Positions 9,696-17,568 of a stretch of 64,000 bases of DNA are shown in pieces. This stretch comes from Novosphingobium sp. (GTDB lineage: Bacteria > Pseudomonadota > Alphaproteobacteria > Sphingomonadales > Sphingomonadaceae), in contig NZ_JAIXPP010000020.1 of the NCBI RefSeq assembly GCF_027486195.1, positions 124,001 through 188,000 of the forward strand, in the 5' to 3' direction. A program made the translations under genes and the position numbers. Position 1 is the stretch's first letter. Each line of letters starts with the position of its first letter. Below the pieces are notes generated by a model that was not told the origin of the DNA, did no database searches, and saw nothing but the letters and a program-made list of their open reading frames with translations.

Positions 9696-9826
9696 GATCG
9701 TGCTTTCATGCGAATGAGTTGGAACGGTTAAGTGCGGTTTGGCGGGCGACTAGCACCTGCCGCCGAACGGGGCAATCGCGCTTGCGCCGTGGGGCCGGGA
9801 GCGCTGGTTGCGACGGAGTGCACCTA

Positions 9827-9848
9827 GAGGCAGGCGAAAAACTGCCTC
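9827..9848. repeat. Hairpin GAGGCAG/CTGCCTC in the secB to Tim44 intergenic region
   Basis: GAGGCAG at 9827-9833 pairs perfectly with CTGCCTC at 9842-9848 around an A-rich loop. It lies in the 285-bp divergent region 9696-9980, which must hold promoters for secB (minus) and the Tim44-like gene (plus). Apart from this hairpin and an AT-rich patch at 9877-9905 that could hold a promoter, I see nothing specific in this stretch. Confidence 0.35.
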
Positions 9849-9980
9849 AGGAGGCCAATCCGAGTGCCGTCCACGCGTTGTTCATTTGTATTTCGTAACC
9901 ACATAGGGCACGATGAAGTGTTGGCGGCGACCGGGACCCGCAGGCCCGGCCACCGCCCTGATCAAGCAGGATATGGCCTT

Positions 9981-10655
9981 GTGATTGTTGAAATTGTGAT
10001 TCTCGCGATGATCGCAGCATTCCTGGGCCTGCGACTCTATGCCGTTCTTGGCCGCCGGCCCGAGCAGAACGATGAGCCGCTGCGCCGCCGCGTGGAGCAG
10101 CCCGATCCGGCCAGCGCACCGCGCACCCTGGCGCCGCGCCTGCCGGAAAAGACCACCGGCGCGCCCCGCACTCTGCCGCTGCCGCAGGACAACCAGCTCG
10201 ATTCCCGCGCCGAAACAGGCATCCGCGCGATTGTCGCGGCGGACCGCCGCTTCGATGTCGGCCAGTTTCTGGCAGGCGCGCGCGGTGCTTATGGCATGGT
10301 GCTCGAAGCCTTCTGGCGCGGCGACAAGGAAGAGCTTTCGCAGCTGTGTGACAGCGATGTGTTCGACGGATTTGCCGCTGCGATCGACGCGCGCAGCGAT
10401 GCCGGTGAATCGGTGACCGCCAAGCTGATCCGAATCGAGGAAGCGCGCATCGTCGATGCCAGCTACGCTGCGCCGCGTGCGCGTATCTCGGTCAGCTTCG
10501 TCGCCGACGTGGCCTCGGTCACCCGCGACGCGAACGGCGCAGTCGTGGCAGGTTCGCTCGACGATGCGATCGAAACCCGCGATGTCTGGACCTTCTCACG
10601 CGATATCACCTCGCGCGATCCGGACTGGATTGTCGACGAGACCGACGAAGGCTGA
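9981..10655 (+). CDS. Tim44/TimA domain protein (membrane-anchored)
   Basis: This protein of about 224 residues has one N-terminal transmembrane helix (IVEIVILAMIAAFLGLRLYAVL) and a C-terminal Tim44-like domain from about residue 85 (FLAGARGAYGMVLEAFWRGDKEEL). In mitochondria Tim44 tethers the import motor. Alphaproteobacterial TimA homologues sit at the inner membrane, with the role not settled. An open frame runs back to an ATG at 9864, but the 39 extra residues are polar and unlike the family, so GTG 9981, directly before the helix, is preferred. It is followed 6 bp later by mltA, and smr and a peptidoglycan enzyme share this operon. Confidence 0.85.
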   Translation: MIVEIVILAMIAAFLGLRLYAVLGRRPEQNDEPLRRRVEQPDPASAPRTLAPRLPEKTTGAPRTLPLPQDNQLDSRAETGIRAIVAADRRFDVGQFLAGARGAYGMVLEAFWRGDKEELSQLCDSDVFDGFAAAIDARSDAGESVTAKLIRIEEARIVDASYAAPRARISVSFVADVASVTRDANGAVVAGSLDDAIETRDVWTFSRDITSRDPDWIVDETDEG

Positions 10656-10661
10656 CCCAAC

Positions 10662-11888
10662 GTGGCGGTATGGCGGGCAAGACGGGCCGGCAAGCTGGCC
10701 TGGCTTGCCGTTCTCGCGCCCGCTTTCCTTTCCGGCTGCATTCCGCTGATCCCGCAAGGCGCGCCGGTGCCCCCGGTGCCGCCCACCGCACCGAATGCCG
10801 CGCTGGTCGGCACGCGCCCGGGACCAACGCCGGCCGGGTTGGGCTTCAGTGATACCAACGCGCGCGCCGCGCTTGCCGCTTTTGTCACCAGCTGCCCGCG
10901 ACTGACTCGCCGTACCGACGCGAGCGGGCTGACCCGCCCGGAGGACTGGACCCCCGCTTGCGCTGCTGCGGCGGGCTGGCCACCGGAGGATGCGCGGGGC
11001 TTTTTCAGCCGCTATTTCGAGACGGCAACCGTCGCGCGCGGTGAAGCGCTCGTCACGGGCTACTACGAGCCGGAAATCGCCGGGGTGCGCGTGCGCCAGC
11101 CAGGCTTCGATGTGCCGGTCTATGCCATGCCCCCCGATCTCGTGCGCGCGCGGCCGGGTGATGCGCCGCCCCAGCCCGATGGCAGCCAGCCTTTGGGTCG
11201 CTATGACGAAACGGGGCGCTTCGCCCCCTACTTCGACCGCACCGCTATCGAAAACGGCGCGCTGGCCGGCCGGGGGCTGGAGATCGGCTGGGTGGCGGAC
11301 CGCGCCGAACTGTTCTTCCTTCAGGTGCAAGGTTCGGGACGCTTGCGCGCGCCCGACGGAACGGTCGTGCGGCTCGGCTTCGCGGGGCAGAACGGCTATC
11401 CCTACACCGGGATCGGCAGCGTGATGCGCGCGCAGGGGCTGATCGGCAGCGGACCCAATGCCAAATCGGGCCAGTATCCCGGTTCGATGCAGGGCATCCT
11501 GCGCTACATCCACGAGCATCCGGTGGAGGGCAGTGCGCTGATGCGGCAGAACCAGAGCTTCGTGTTCTTCCGCGAGCGGACGGGGCCAGACACGGTGGGC
11601 GCGCTCGGCGTGCCGATTGCCCCGCGCACGACACTGGCGGCAGACCCGGCTTTCGTGCCGCTCGGCGCGCCGGTGTGGCTGCAGGGTGATGGCGGGATCA
11701 GCGGCAAGAATATCAGTGGACTCTGGGTGGCGCAGGATACCGGCGGGGCGATCAAGGGCCCCAACCGCTTTGACAGCTTCTGGGGCGCCGGTGCCGAGGC
11801 GCGCACCATCGCAGGCGGCATGCGCGCGCAAGGGCAGGCGCTGATCCTGCTGCCCAAGGGCACGCTGGCCCGGCTGAACGGACAATGA
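10662..11888 (+). CDS. mltA: MltA, membrane-bound lytic murein transglycosylase A
   Basis: This outer-membrane lipoprotein cleaves the glycan strands of peptidoglycan to 1,6-anhydromuropeptides. It has a signal peptide with lipobox LSGC (Cys about residue 26) and a proline-rich linker. The MltA domain follows (FSRYFETATVARGEALVTGYYEPEI, then VYAMPPDL). The C-terminal 3D domain carries the catalytic aspartates in AQDTGGAIKGPNRFDSFWG. Length is 408 residues. It starts with GTG 6 bp after the Tim44-like gene, and its stop overlaps the smr ATG (ATGA), indicating coupled translation. Confidence 0.94.
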   Translation: MAVWRARRAGKLAWLAVLAPAFLSGCIPLIPQGAPVPPVPPTAPNAALVGTRPGPTPAGLGFSDTNARAALAAFVTSCPRLTRRTDASGLTRPEDWTPACAAAAGWPPEDARGFFSRYFETATVARGEALVTGYYEPEIAGVRVRQPGFDVPVYAMPPDLVRARPGDAPPQPDGSQPLGRYDETGRFAPYFDRTAIENGALAGRGLEIGWVADRAELFFLQVQGSGRLRAPDGTVVRLGFAGQNGYPYTGIGSVMRAQGLIGSGPNAKSGQYPGSMQGILRYIHEHPVEGSALMRQNQSFVFFRERTGPDTVGALGVPIAPRTTLAADPAFVPLGAPVWLQGDGGISGKNISGLWVAQDTGGAIKGPNRFDSFWGAGAEARTIAGGMRAQGQALILLPKGTLARLNGQ

Positions 11889-12454
11889 GGGCGCCCCCGC
11901 GCGGGCTCAGCCCGGAAGAAGCCGCCTTGTGGCGGAGGGTCGCCGCGACGGTGACCCCGCTGCATCCCAGGCGGCCAGCAACCACTCCCGTAGTTGTCGC
12001 GCCGAGTGAGCCCCTTCCCCCACCCCCCAAGCGCGTAAAAGGCCGCATCCCGGCGCCGAAGCCCGAGCCGGTGCCGGTGGCAAACCCGGTGCGTCCGCTC
12101 ACTGCTGGCGGGCTCGATTCGAGCTGGGACCGCAAGCTGGGGCGCGGACCGATCCAGCCTGATGTGACGATCGATCTCCACGGCCTGACCCTTGCGATGG
12201 CGCACGACAGGCTGAACGGCGGCATCGCGCAGGCGCTGGCGATGGGCGCACGGGTGATCCTGCTGATCGCAGGCAAGCACCGCCCGGTGCCGGAGAACGA
12301 TCTGCGGGGCGAGAAGCGCGGCGCAATCCGCGCCAAGCTGCTCGATTGGCTGGCGGCGAGCCCCCACGCCGGGCGCATCGCCTCGGTCCGCCCCGCCCAG
12401 CCGCGCCATGGCGGGGACGGCGCGGTCTACATCGTGCTCAGGAAAGCGCGCTGA
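11885..12454 (+). CDS. Smr domain protein (putative DNA/RNA endonuclease)
   Basis: This 189-residue protein has a basic, proline-rich N-terminal half (about residues 1-95) and a C-terminal Smr domain. The domain shows the signature DLHGLTLAMAHDRL, a central GARVILLIAGKH strand and the TGxG-like loop replaced by HGGDGAVYIVLRK. Smr domains nick DNA or cleave RNA, for example in ribosome rescue or mismatch repair. The proteobacterial SmrA/B forms resemble this one. The ATG overlaps the mltA stop by 4 bp. Its biological role here is not known. Confidence 0.88.
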   Translation: MRAPPRGLSPEEAALWRRVAATVTPLHPRRPATTPVVVAPSEPLPPPPKRVKGRIPAPKPEPVPVANPVRPLTAGGLDSSWDRKLGRGPIQPDVTIDLHGLTLAMAHDRLNGGIAQALAMGARVILLIAGKHRPVPENDLRGEKRGAIRAKLLDWLAASPHAGRIASVRPAQPRHGGDGAVYIVLRKAR

Positions 12455-12458
12455 GCGA

Positions 12459-12935
12459 TCAGAAGTAGGCGTGCGGATTCAGCGGCTTGTCGGCGATGGG
12501 CTGCAGAATGTCCCAATGCTCGACGATCTTGCCGTGCTCCAGCCGGTAGATGTCAGCCACCGTGCCGCCGTTGCCCTGCGCCCCGGCGCGGCCGTGGAGG
12601 TGGATCACCGCCATGTCCCCATCAACCACGATCCGCTTGATCTCGAAGCGCGAACCTTCCTGCCGGAACATTGGCTCGAGCGCGGCAATCGCTGCATCGC
12701 GGCCATCGAGGATATTGGCATTGTGCTGGATATAGTCCGGCGCGACATAACGCTCGAACGCGCCGCGCACATCGTGCTTGCCGTAGAACATCGCGGCGAA
12801 CGCCGTGATCACCGCACGGTTGCGCTCGGTGAGTGTGCGAGCGGGCCTCGCAGCGGCGAGCGATGGGGCGAGCAGGGCGGCGATGGCAAGGAGCGCCGCT
12901 ATCTTGCGCCCCGCCATCTTGCTAAGGCCCTTCAT
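12459..12935 (-). CDS. Secreted SnoaL-like (NTF2-fold) protein
   Basis: This 158-residue protein has a cleavable signal peptide (MKGLSKMAGRKIAALLAIAA, cleavage near ASLAAARP) and a SnoaL-like polyketide-cyclase/NTF2 fold. Recognisable parts are FYGKHDVRGAFERYVAPDYIQHN, DGRDAAIAALEPMF, VDGDMAVIHLH and IYRLEHGKIVEHWDILQP. Many such proteins are periplasmic with no known substrate. The frame extends upstream to 13058 within dapE, but ATG 12935 overlaps the dapE stop as ATGA and begins exactly at the signal peptide. It is co-transcribed with dapE. A catalytic role is not assured. Confidence 0.82.
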   Translation of the reverse strand: MKGLSKMAGRKIAALLAIAALLAPSLAAARPARTLTERNRAVITAFAAMFYGKHDVRGAFERYVAPDYIQHNANILDGRDAAIAALEPMFRQEGSRFEIKRIVVDGDMAVIHLHGRAGAQGNGGTVADIYRLEHGKIVEHWDILQPIADKPLNPHAYF

Positions 12936-14074
12936 GCGAGCGCTGCCTCGGCGATGCGCCGATAGATGCGCACGAGGACTTCGAGGTCCTCTACCGCCAC
13001 GGCTTCGTCGGTCTTGTGCATCGTGGCGTTGGTGAGGCCGAGTTCGATCACCGGGCACAGTGCGCGCAGGAAGCGAGCATCGGATGTGCCGCCGGTGGTG
13101 GAAAGCTCAGGGTTGAGGCCGGTTTCCGCCTCCACCGCCGCAGCGACCAGCGCAGACTGCACGCCGGGCAGCGTGATGAAAGCCTCGCCGTGGAGCGTTG
13201 CGCGCACTTCGGTGCCATGCCTTGCGGCGATTTCGGTCACGCGGTCGACCAATGCCTGCCCGGTGTGGTGATCGTTGTAGCGGATCGAGAGCCGCGCGCG
13301 GGCTTCTGCCGGGATCACGTTGGTAGCGCGGTTGCCGACTTCGAGATCGGTGATCTCGAGGTTCGAAGCCTGAAACCACGCGCTGCCTTCATCGAGCACC
13401 AGCGCATCGAGTTCCGCCAGCAGCGCGACAAGGCGCGGGATCGGATTGTCCGCAAGGTGCGGATAGGCGACATGGCCCTGCGCGCCCTTGGCAGTGAGCC
13501 ACACGTTGACCGAGCCGCGCCGGCCGATCTTGACCATGTCACCCAGCCGGTGAACCGATGTCGGCTCGCCCACCAGGCAGAAATCGGGGATCGCACCGAT
13601 CTCGCGCATATGCGCAATGAGCGGGACGGTGCCGTACTTGGCGGGGCCTTCCTCATCGCCAGTGATGATGAAGCTCACCGTGCCGGCCGCGGCGGGAATC
13701 TGCTCCACCGCGCAGACCATCGCCGCGATCGCGCCCTTCATGTCGACCGCGCCGCGGCCGTAGAGCATCGTGCCGCCGGGCACATCGCGCAGGTCCGCCG
13801 AGAACGGCGCGCTGCTCCAGCCCTCTCCCGGGGGCACGACATCGAGGTGGCCGGCAAAGGCGAAATGGCGCGAGCCTGCCGGGCCTTGGCGGATCGCAAA
13901 GAGGTTCTCGACCGGGCCTTCGGGCGGCTCGCCCGCAAGGAAGCGGTGCACCGCAAAGCCCAGCGGAACGAGCATGGCTTCGAGCACATCAAACACCACG
14001 CCGGTGGCGGGGGTAATGCTGGGTGCCTCGATCAGTGCGGCGGTGCGGGCAAGGACATCGGAAGAAACGGTCAT
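12932..14074 (-). CDS. dapE: DapE, succinyl-diaminopimelate desuccinylase
   Basis: This M20-family zinc hydrolase converts N-succinyl-LL-diaminopimelate to LL-diaminopimelate and succinate in lysine and peptidoglycan synthesis. Metal ligands and motifs are visible: FAGHLDVVPPGEGW, GRGAVDMKGAIAAM, ITGDEEGPAKYGT (catalytic Glu pair), CLVGEPTSVHRLGD, and a C-terminal histidine in TNATMHKTDE. The dimerisation domain lies at about residues 180-290. Length is 380 residues, typical. The stop overlaps the following SnoaL-like gene. Confidence 0.96.
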   Translation of the reverse strand: MTVSSDVLARTAALIEAPSITPATGVVFDVLEAMLVPLGFAVHRFLAGEPPEGPVENLFAIRQGPAGSRHFAFAGHLDVVPPGEGWSSAPFSADLRDVPGGTMLYGRGAVDMKGAIAAMVCAVEQIPAAAGTVSFIITGDEEGPAKYGTVPLIAHMREIGAIPDFCLVGEPTSVHRLGDMVKIGRRGSVNVWLTAKGAQGHVAYPHLADNPIPRLVALLAELDALVLDEGSAWFQASNLEITDLEVGNRATNVIPAEARARLSIRYNDHHTGQALVDRVTEIAARHGTEVRATLHGEAFITLPGVQSALVAAAVEAETGLNPELSTTGGTSDARFLRALCPVIELGLTNATMHKTDEAVAVEDLEVLVRIYRRIAEAALA

Positions 14075-14116
14075 GATCTGCAGTTAACCGAGCGCGGCGC
14101 AGGAGGGAAGCACTGC

Positions 14117-14785
14117 TCAGCCTAGTGCCGCCGCATCGAAGCGCGGGATCGACCATGGCTCCTCGGCAGCGGTAGCGCGCCAGGCTTCGAGCCACTCGTG
14201 CTCCCACACCGCGTCCATATAGGCGGCGGCAAAGCCCGGCACGGGCACGCCATACTGGTGCAGCCGCACCACGACCGGCGCGAACGCGATGTCCGCCGCG
14301 CCGAACGTGCCAAACAGGTACGGGCCGCCCTGCCCGAACCGGGCGCGGGCCTGCGCCCAGAGCGTGAGGATGCGGGTGGCATCGGCGCAGACCGCATCGC
14401 TCAGCGGCTTTTCGAAGGGATCCATGCGCAAGTTGAACGGCAGTTCGCTGCGCAGCGCGGCGAAACCCGAATGCATCTCCGCCACCATCGCGCGAGCCAT
14501 GGCGCGGGCATCATCGGCCTTGGGCCAGTAGCGATCGCGCCCGACCTTGTCGGCAAGGTATTCGAGGATCGCGAGGCTATCCCAAACGACGGCATCGCCG
14601 TCCCACAGCACCGGCACCTTGCCCGCTGCGGGGGCGAGTTCGGGCACGGCGCACTTGGTCTCTTCCCAGTTCTCGCCATAGAGCGGGATCACCAGCGTTT
14701 CGAACGCGAGGCCGGATTGGCGCGCAGAAAGCCAGCCGCGCAAGGACCAGCTGGAATAGGAGCGATTGCCGATGACGAGCTTCAT
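14117..14785 (-). CDS. Glutathione S-transferase family protein
   Basis: This 222-residue protein has an N-terminal thioredoxin-like GST domain (KLVIGNRSYSSWSLRGWLS, cis-proline in KVPVLWDGD, then VVWDSLAILEYLA) and an all-helical C-terminal domain. The SYSSWSLR start places it with a bacterial group related to maleylacetoacetate isomerase/zeta GSTs. Serine residues there are the likely catalytic ones. TTG at 14791 is an alternative start, but ATG 14785 is preferred. A paralogue with the same N-terminal motif is at 23659-24342. The substrate is unknown. Confidence 0.88.
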   Translation of the reverse strand: MKLVIGNRSYSSWSLRGWLSARQSGLAFETLVIPLYGENWEETKCAVPELAPAAGKVPVLWDGDAVVWDSLAILEYLADKVGRDRYWPKADDARAMARAMVAEMHSGFAALRSELPFNLRMDPFEKPLSDAVCADATRILTLWAQARARFGQGGPYLFGTFGAADIAFAPVVVRLHQYGVPVPGFAAAYMDAVWEHEWLEAWRATAAEEPWSIPRFDAAALG

Positions 14786-14921
14786 GCGCAAGCAGGCCTA
14801 ACCCTTCCGCGCGGCGCTGTCGAGGCAGCGTTCAAGGTTAGTTTTTCCATCACATACCCGGCGCATTTGCGCGGATAGGCGGCGCAACCCGGCGACAAGA
14901 GCGCATCGGCGAGTAAGCGAC

Positions 14922-16886
14922 ATGGCATCGCAAGCTGAACTCTCCGCTGCGCCCTTCATGGCGGCAGTCGGGCCCCCGGACGTGGGGTCCGCACGGCGTC
15001 CGCTGCCCGTCGAGCAGTTCCTGCGCCTGCGCAGGCAATTGCCGCCGATGTATTTCATCCTCACGATGAATGCGGCGGCGCTGGCCTATACCCACCACAT
15101 TGCCGCACCGGCCTGGCTGTCGATCAACGTGCCGATGGTGCTGATCATCGCCTGCGCGATGCGAACGCTGCAGTGGATGCGGCCGATCGACGAGGCCTGC
15201 GTGACCGAACGGCAGGCGCAGCGTGTGCTGCGGCGCACCGAGATCATGGCGGCGGCAATGTCCGTGCTGTTCGTCTCATGGGCGCTTTTGCTCGATCAGT
15301 ACGGCGATGGCGACGAACACGGCCATGTCACCGTGTTCGTGGCGATCACCGTGATGGGCTGCATCTTCTGCCTGAGCTATTTGCCGCGCGCCGCCCACCT
15401 CGTCAGCTTCGTCGTGCTCGGGGTATTCCTCACGTACTGTCTTGCGTGCGGGACGGTGACGATGGCCTCCATGGCGCTCAACATCCTGCTGGTAAGCGTC
15501 GTCGTGCTGAAGGTGCTGCGCGATTCGTATGGATCGTTCACCGCGCTGGAGGATTCGCAGGCCGCGTTGCACCATGAACGAGCGCAAGCGCAGCACCTTG
15601 CCGAGGAGAACGCCCGCCTCGCACATTCGGACCCGCTGACGGGCCTGCCGAACCGGCGCTATTTCTTCGCCCGGCTCGATGCCTTGCTGGCGCGCGGAGG
15701 CCGAGGCGCCCCCTTCGCGATCGGGGTGATCGATCTCGACCGATTCAAGCCGATCAACGATATCCACGGCCATGCGCAGGGCGACCGCCTGCTGCAAGTG
15801 ATCGGCGAAAGGCTGCGCGCGGCAAGCGGACCCGACGCGGTGATCGCGCGGCTCGGCGGCGATGAGTTCGGCCTCATCATCGAAGGCTCGATGGAAGCGG
15901 CTGAAGCGATGGGCGCGTGGCTCTGCGAGCGGGTGCAGCAGCCGGTGCCACTGGGCGATATCGTGGTCTCCGTCGGCTGCTCGGGCGGGCTGGCTGCCTG
16001 GCCGGAGGCGGGCACCCGCGCGCATGACCTGTTCGACCGCGCGGACTTTGCGCTCTATCACGCCAAGAAGGCTCGGCGCGGCGGGATCGTCCGCTTTTCC
16101 TGCGAACTGGAGCGGATCATCCGATCGGAACAGGCGCTGGAAGCGGCCTTGCAGAGCGCGGACCTGGGGCGCGAACTGGCGATGGCCTACCAGCCGATCG
16201 TCCGCACGCGTTCGATGGCGACGGTCGGGGTGGAGGCACTGGCGCGGTGGGAATCGCCAACCATCGGCGCGGTGCCGGCCGAACAGCTGTTTGCAACGGC
16301 GGAGCGGCTCGGCATGGCGCGCACGGTTACGCTCGCCGCGTTCGAACGGGTGCTGGCCGATTTCACGCAATTGCCGCCCGAGCAGCGCCTGTCCTTCAAT
16401 CTCGCCCCGACCGACATCGCTGATCCCGGCACGGTCGCCGCGCTGATCGAGCGGATCGCGCGCAGCGGCATCGAAGCCCAGCGGCTGGTGTTCGAGATCA
16501 CCGAAACATCGCTGATCGGCGACTTTGCGGGCGCGCGCACCGCGCTGGAGCAACTGCGCACTTGCGGGGCAAAGATCGCACTCGATGATTTCGGAACGGG
16601 CTATTCGAGCCTCAGCACGCTGCATATGCTGCCGATCGACATCATCAAGATCGACCGCAGCTTCGCGGTGCGGCTCGACGATGGCGAGGGCCGCCGGCTG
16701 GTGCGCGCGATCTTCAATCTGACGCGCTCGCTGCGGCTGGAATGCGTGTTCGAGGGGATCGAGACCGAAATGCAGCTGATGGAAGCGACGCTTGCAGGCT
16801 TCCACTATGCGCAAGGGTACTTCATCGAGCGGCCGGTGGCGTTGGATACCCTGCTGGAGCGGCGGGCGAGCCGCAACGCCGCGTAA
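14922..16886 (+). CDS. Membrane diguanylate cyclase / c-di-GMP phosphodiesterase (GGDEF-EAL)
   Basis: This is a 654-residue signalling protein. The N-terminal region (about 40-195) holds about six hydrophobic helices, then a short coiled linker (about 205-235). The GGDEF domain is at about 236-395 with intact GGDEF at residues 312-316. The EAL domain runs from about 410 with EAL at 438-440. Catalytic EAL residues appear intact: FNLAPTD, EITETS, DDFGTGYS, IIKIDRSF, EGIET and QGYF. The RxxD inhibitory site that normally sits just before GGDEF is absent (GPDA). Both activities are therefore plausible. The membrane region suggests an envelope or small-molecule sensor. Confidence 0.92.
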   Translation: MASQAELSAAPFMAAVGPPDVGSARRPLPVEQFLRLRRQLPPMYFILTMNAAALAYTHHIAAPAWLSINVPMVLIIACAMRTLQWMRPIDEACVTERQAQRVLRRTEIMAAAMSVLFVSWALLLDQYGDGDEHGHVTVFVAITVMGCIFCLSYLPRAAHLVSFVVLGVFLTYCLACGTVTMASMALNILLVSVVVLKVLRDSYGSFTALEDSQAALHHERAQAQHLAEENARLAHSDPLTGLPNRRYFFARLDALLARGGRGAPFAIGVIDLDRFKPINDIHGHAQGDRLLQVIGERLRAASGPDAVIARLGGDEFGLIIEGSMEAAEAMGAWLCERVQQPVPLGDIVVSVGCSGGLAAWPEAGTRAHDLFDRADFALYHAKKARRGGIVRFSCELERIIRSEQALEAALQSADLGRELAMAYQPIVRTRSMATVGVEALARWESPTIGAVPAEQLFATAERLGMARTVTLAAFERVLADFTQLPPEQRLSFNLAPTDIADPGTVAALIERIARSGIEAQRLVFEITETSLIGDFAGARTALEQLRTCGAKIALDDFGTGYSSLSTLHMLPIDIIKIDRSFAVRLDDGEGRRLVRAIFNLTRSLRLECVFEGIETEMQLMEATLAGFHYAQGYFIERPVALDTLLERRASRNAA

Positions 16887-16890
16887 TCCG

Positions 16891-17568
16891 TCAGATCGCG
16901 GCGTCTGCCAGGATAGCGGCGCGCAGCTCGGGGATACCCATCTTGAGCTCCGACGAGGTCACGTGGATCTGCGGGAACGCGGCTGTCCGCTTGCGCGCGG
17001 CGGCCTCGGTTGCGGCCACCGTTGCAGCAAGGTCGCTGGCCTTGATCTTGTCCGCCTTGGTGAGAACGACGCGGTAGCCCACGGCGGCCTCGTCAAGCAT
17101 CTGCATCATGTCCTGATCGACCGCCTTGATGCCGTGGCGCGCATCGATGAGCAGCAGGGTGCGCTTGAGCACGACACGGCCGCGCAGGAAATCGCGCACG
17201 AGCCGCCGCCACTGCTCGGTCACACTGGGCGGCGCCTTGGCAAAACCATAGCCGGGCATGTCGACCAGCCGCATCTGGATCGGCTCGCCAAGATCGAAGA
17301 AGTTGAGTTCCTGCGTGCGGCCGGGGGTGACCGAGGTGCGCGCCATCGAATTGCGCCCGGTGAGCGCATTGAGCAGCGAGGACTTGCCGACGTTCGAGCG
17401 GCCCGAAAACGCGATCTCCGGCACCGTGGGATCGGGCAGGAACTGGAGCGCGGGTGCGGACTTGAGGAAGGTCACGGGGCCTGCGAACAGGCGCCGGGCG
17501 CGCTCCTCAAGTGCGGCGCGCGCCGTGGTTTCCTCTTCAGTCGGTGCGGTCATCGCGGCGTCACTCAC
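16891..17568 (-). CDS. engB: EngB/YsxC (YihA), ribosome-biogenesis GTP-binding protein
   Basis: This essential small GTPase assists maturation of the large ribosomal subunit. G motifs are present: GRSNVGKSSLLNAL (G1), TPGRTQ (G2), DMPGYGFAK (G3) and LTKADKI (G4), with TSS in the late G5 position. Length is 225 residues with an N-terminal extension of about 30. The ATG overlaps the yidC stop (ATGA), so it is translated with the yidC cluster. It is convergent with the GGDEF-EAL gene, with a 4-bp gap. Confidence 0.96.
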   Translation of the reverse strand: MSDAAMTAPTEEETTARAALEERARRLFAGPVTFLKSAPALQFLPDPTVPEIAFSGRSNVGKSSLLNALTGRNSMARTSVTPGRTQELNFFDLGEPIQMRLVDMPGYGFAKAPPSVTEQWRRLVRDFLRGRVVLKRTLLLIDARHGIKAVDQDMMQMLDEAAVGYRVVLTKADKIKASDLAATVAATEAAARKRTAAFPQIHVTSSELKMGIPELRAAILADAAI

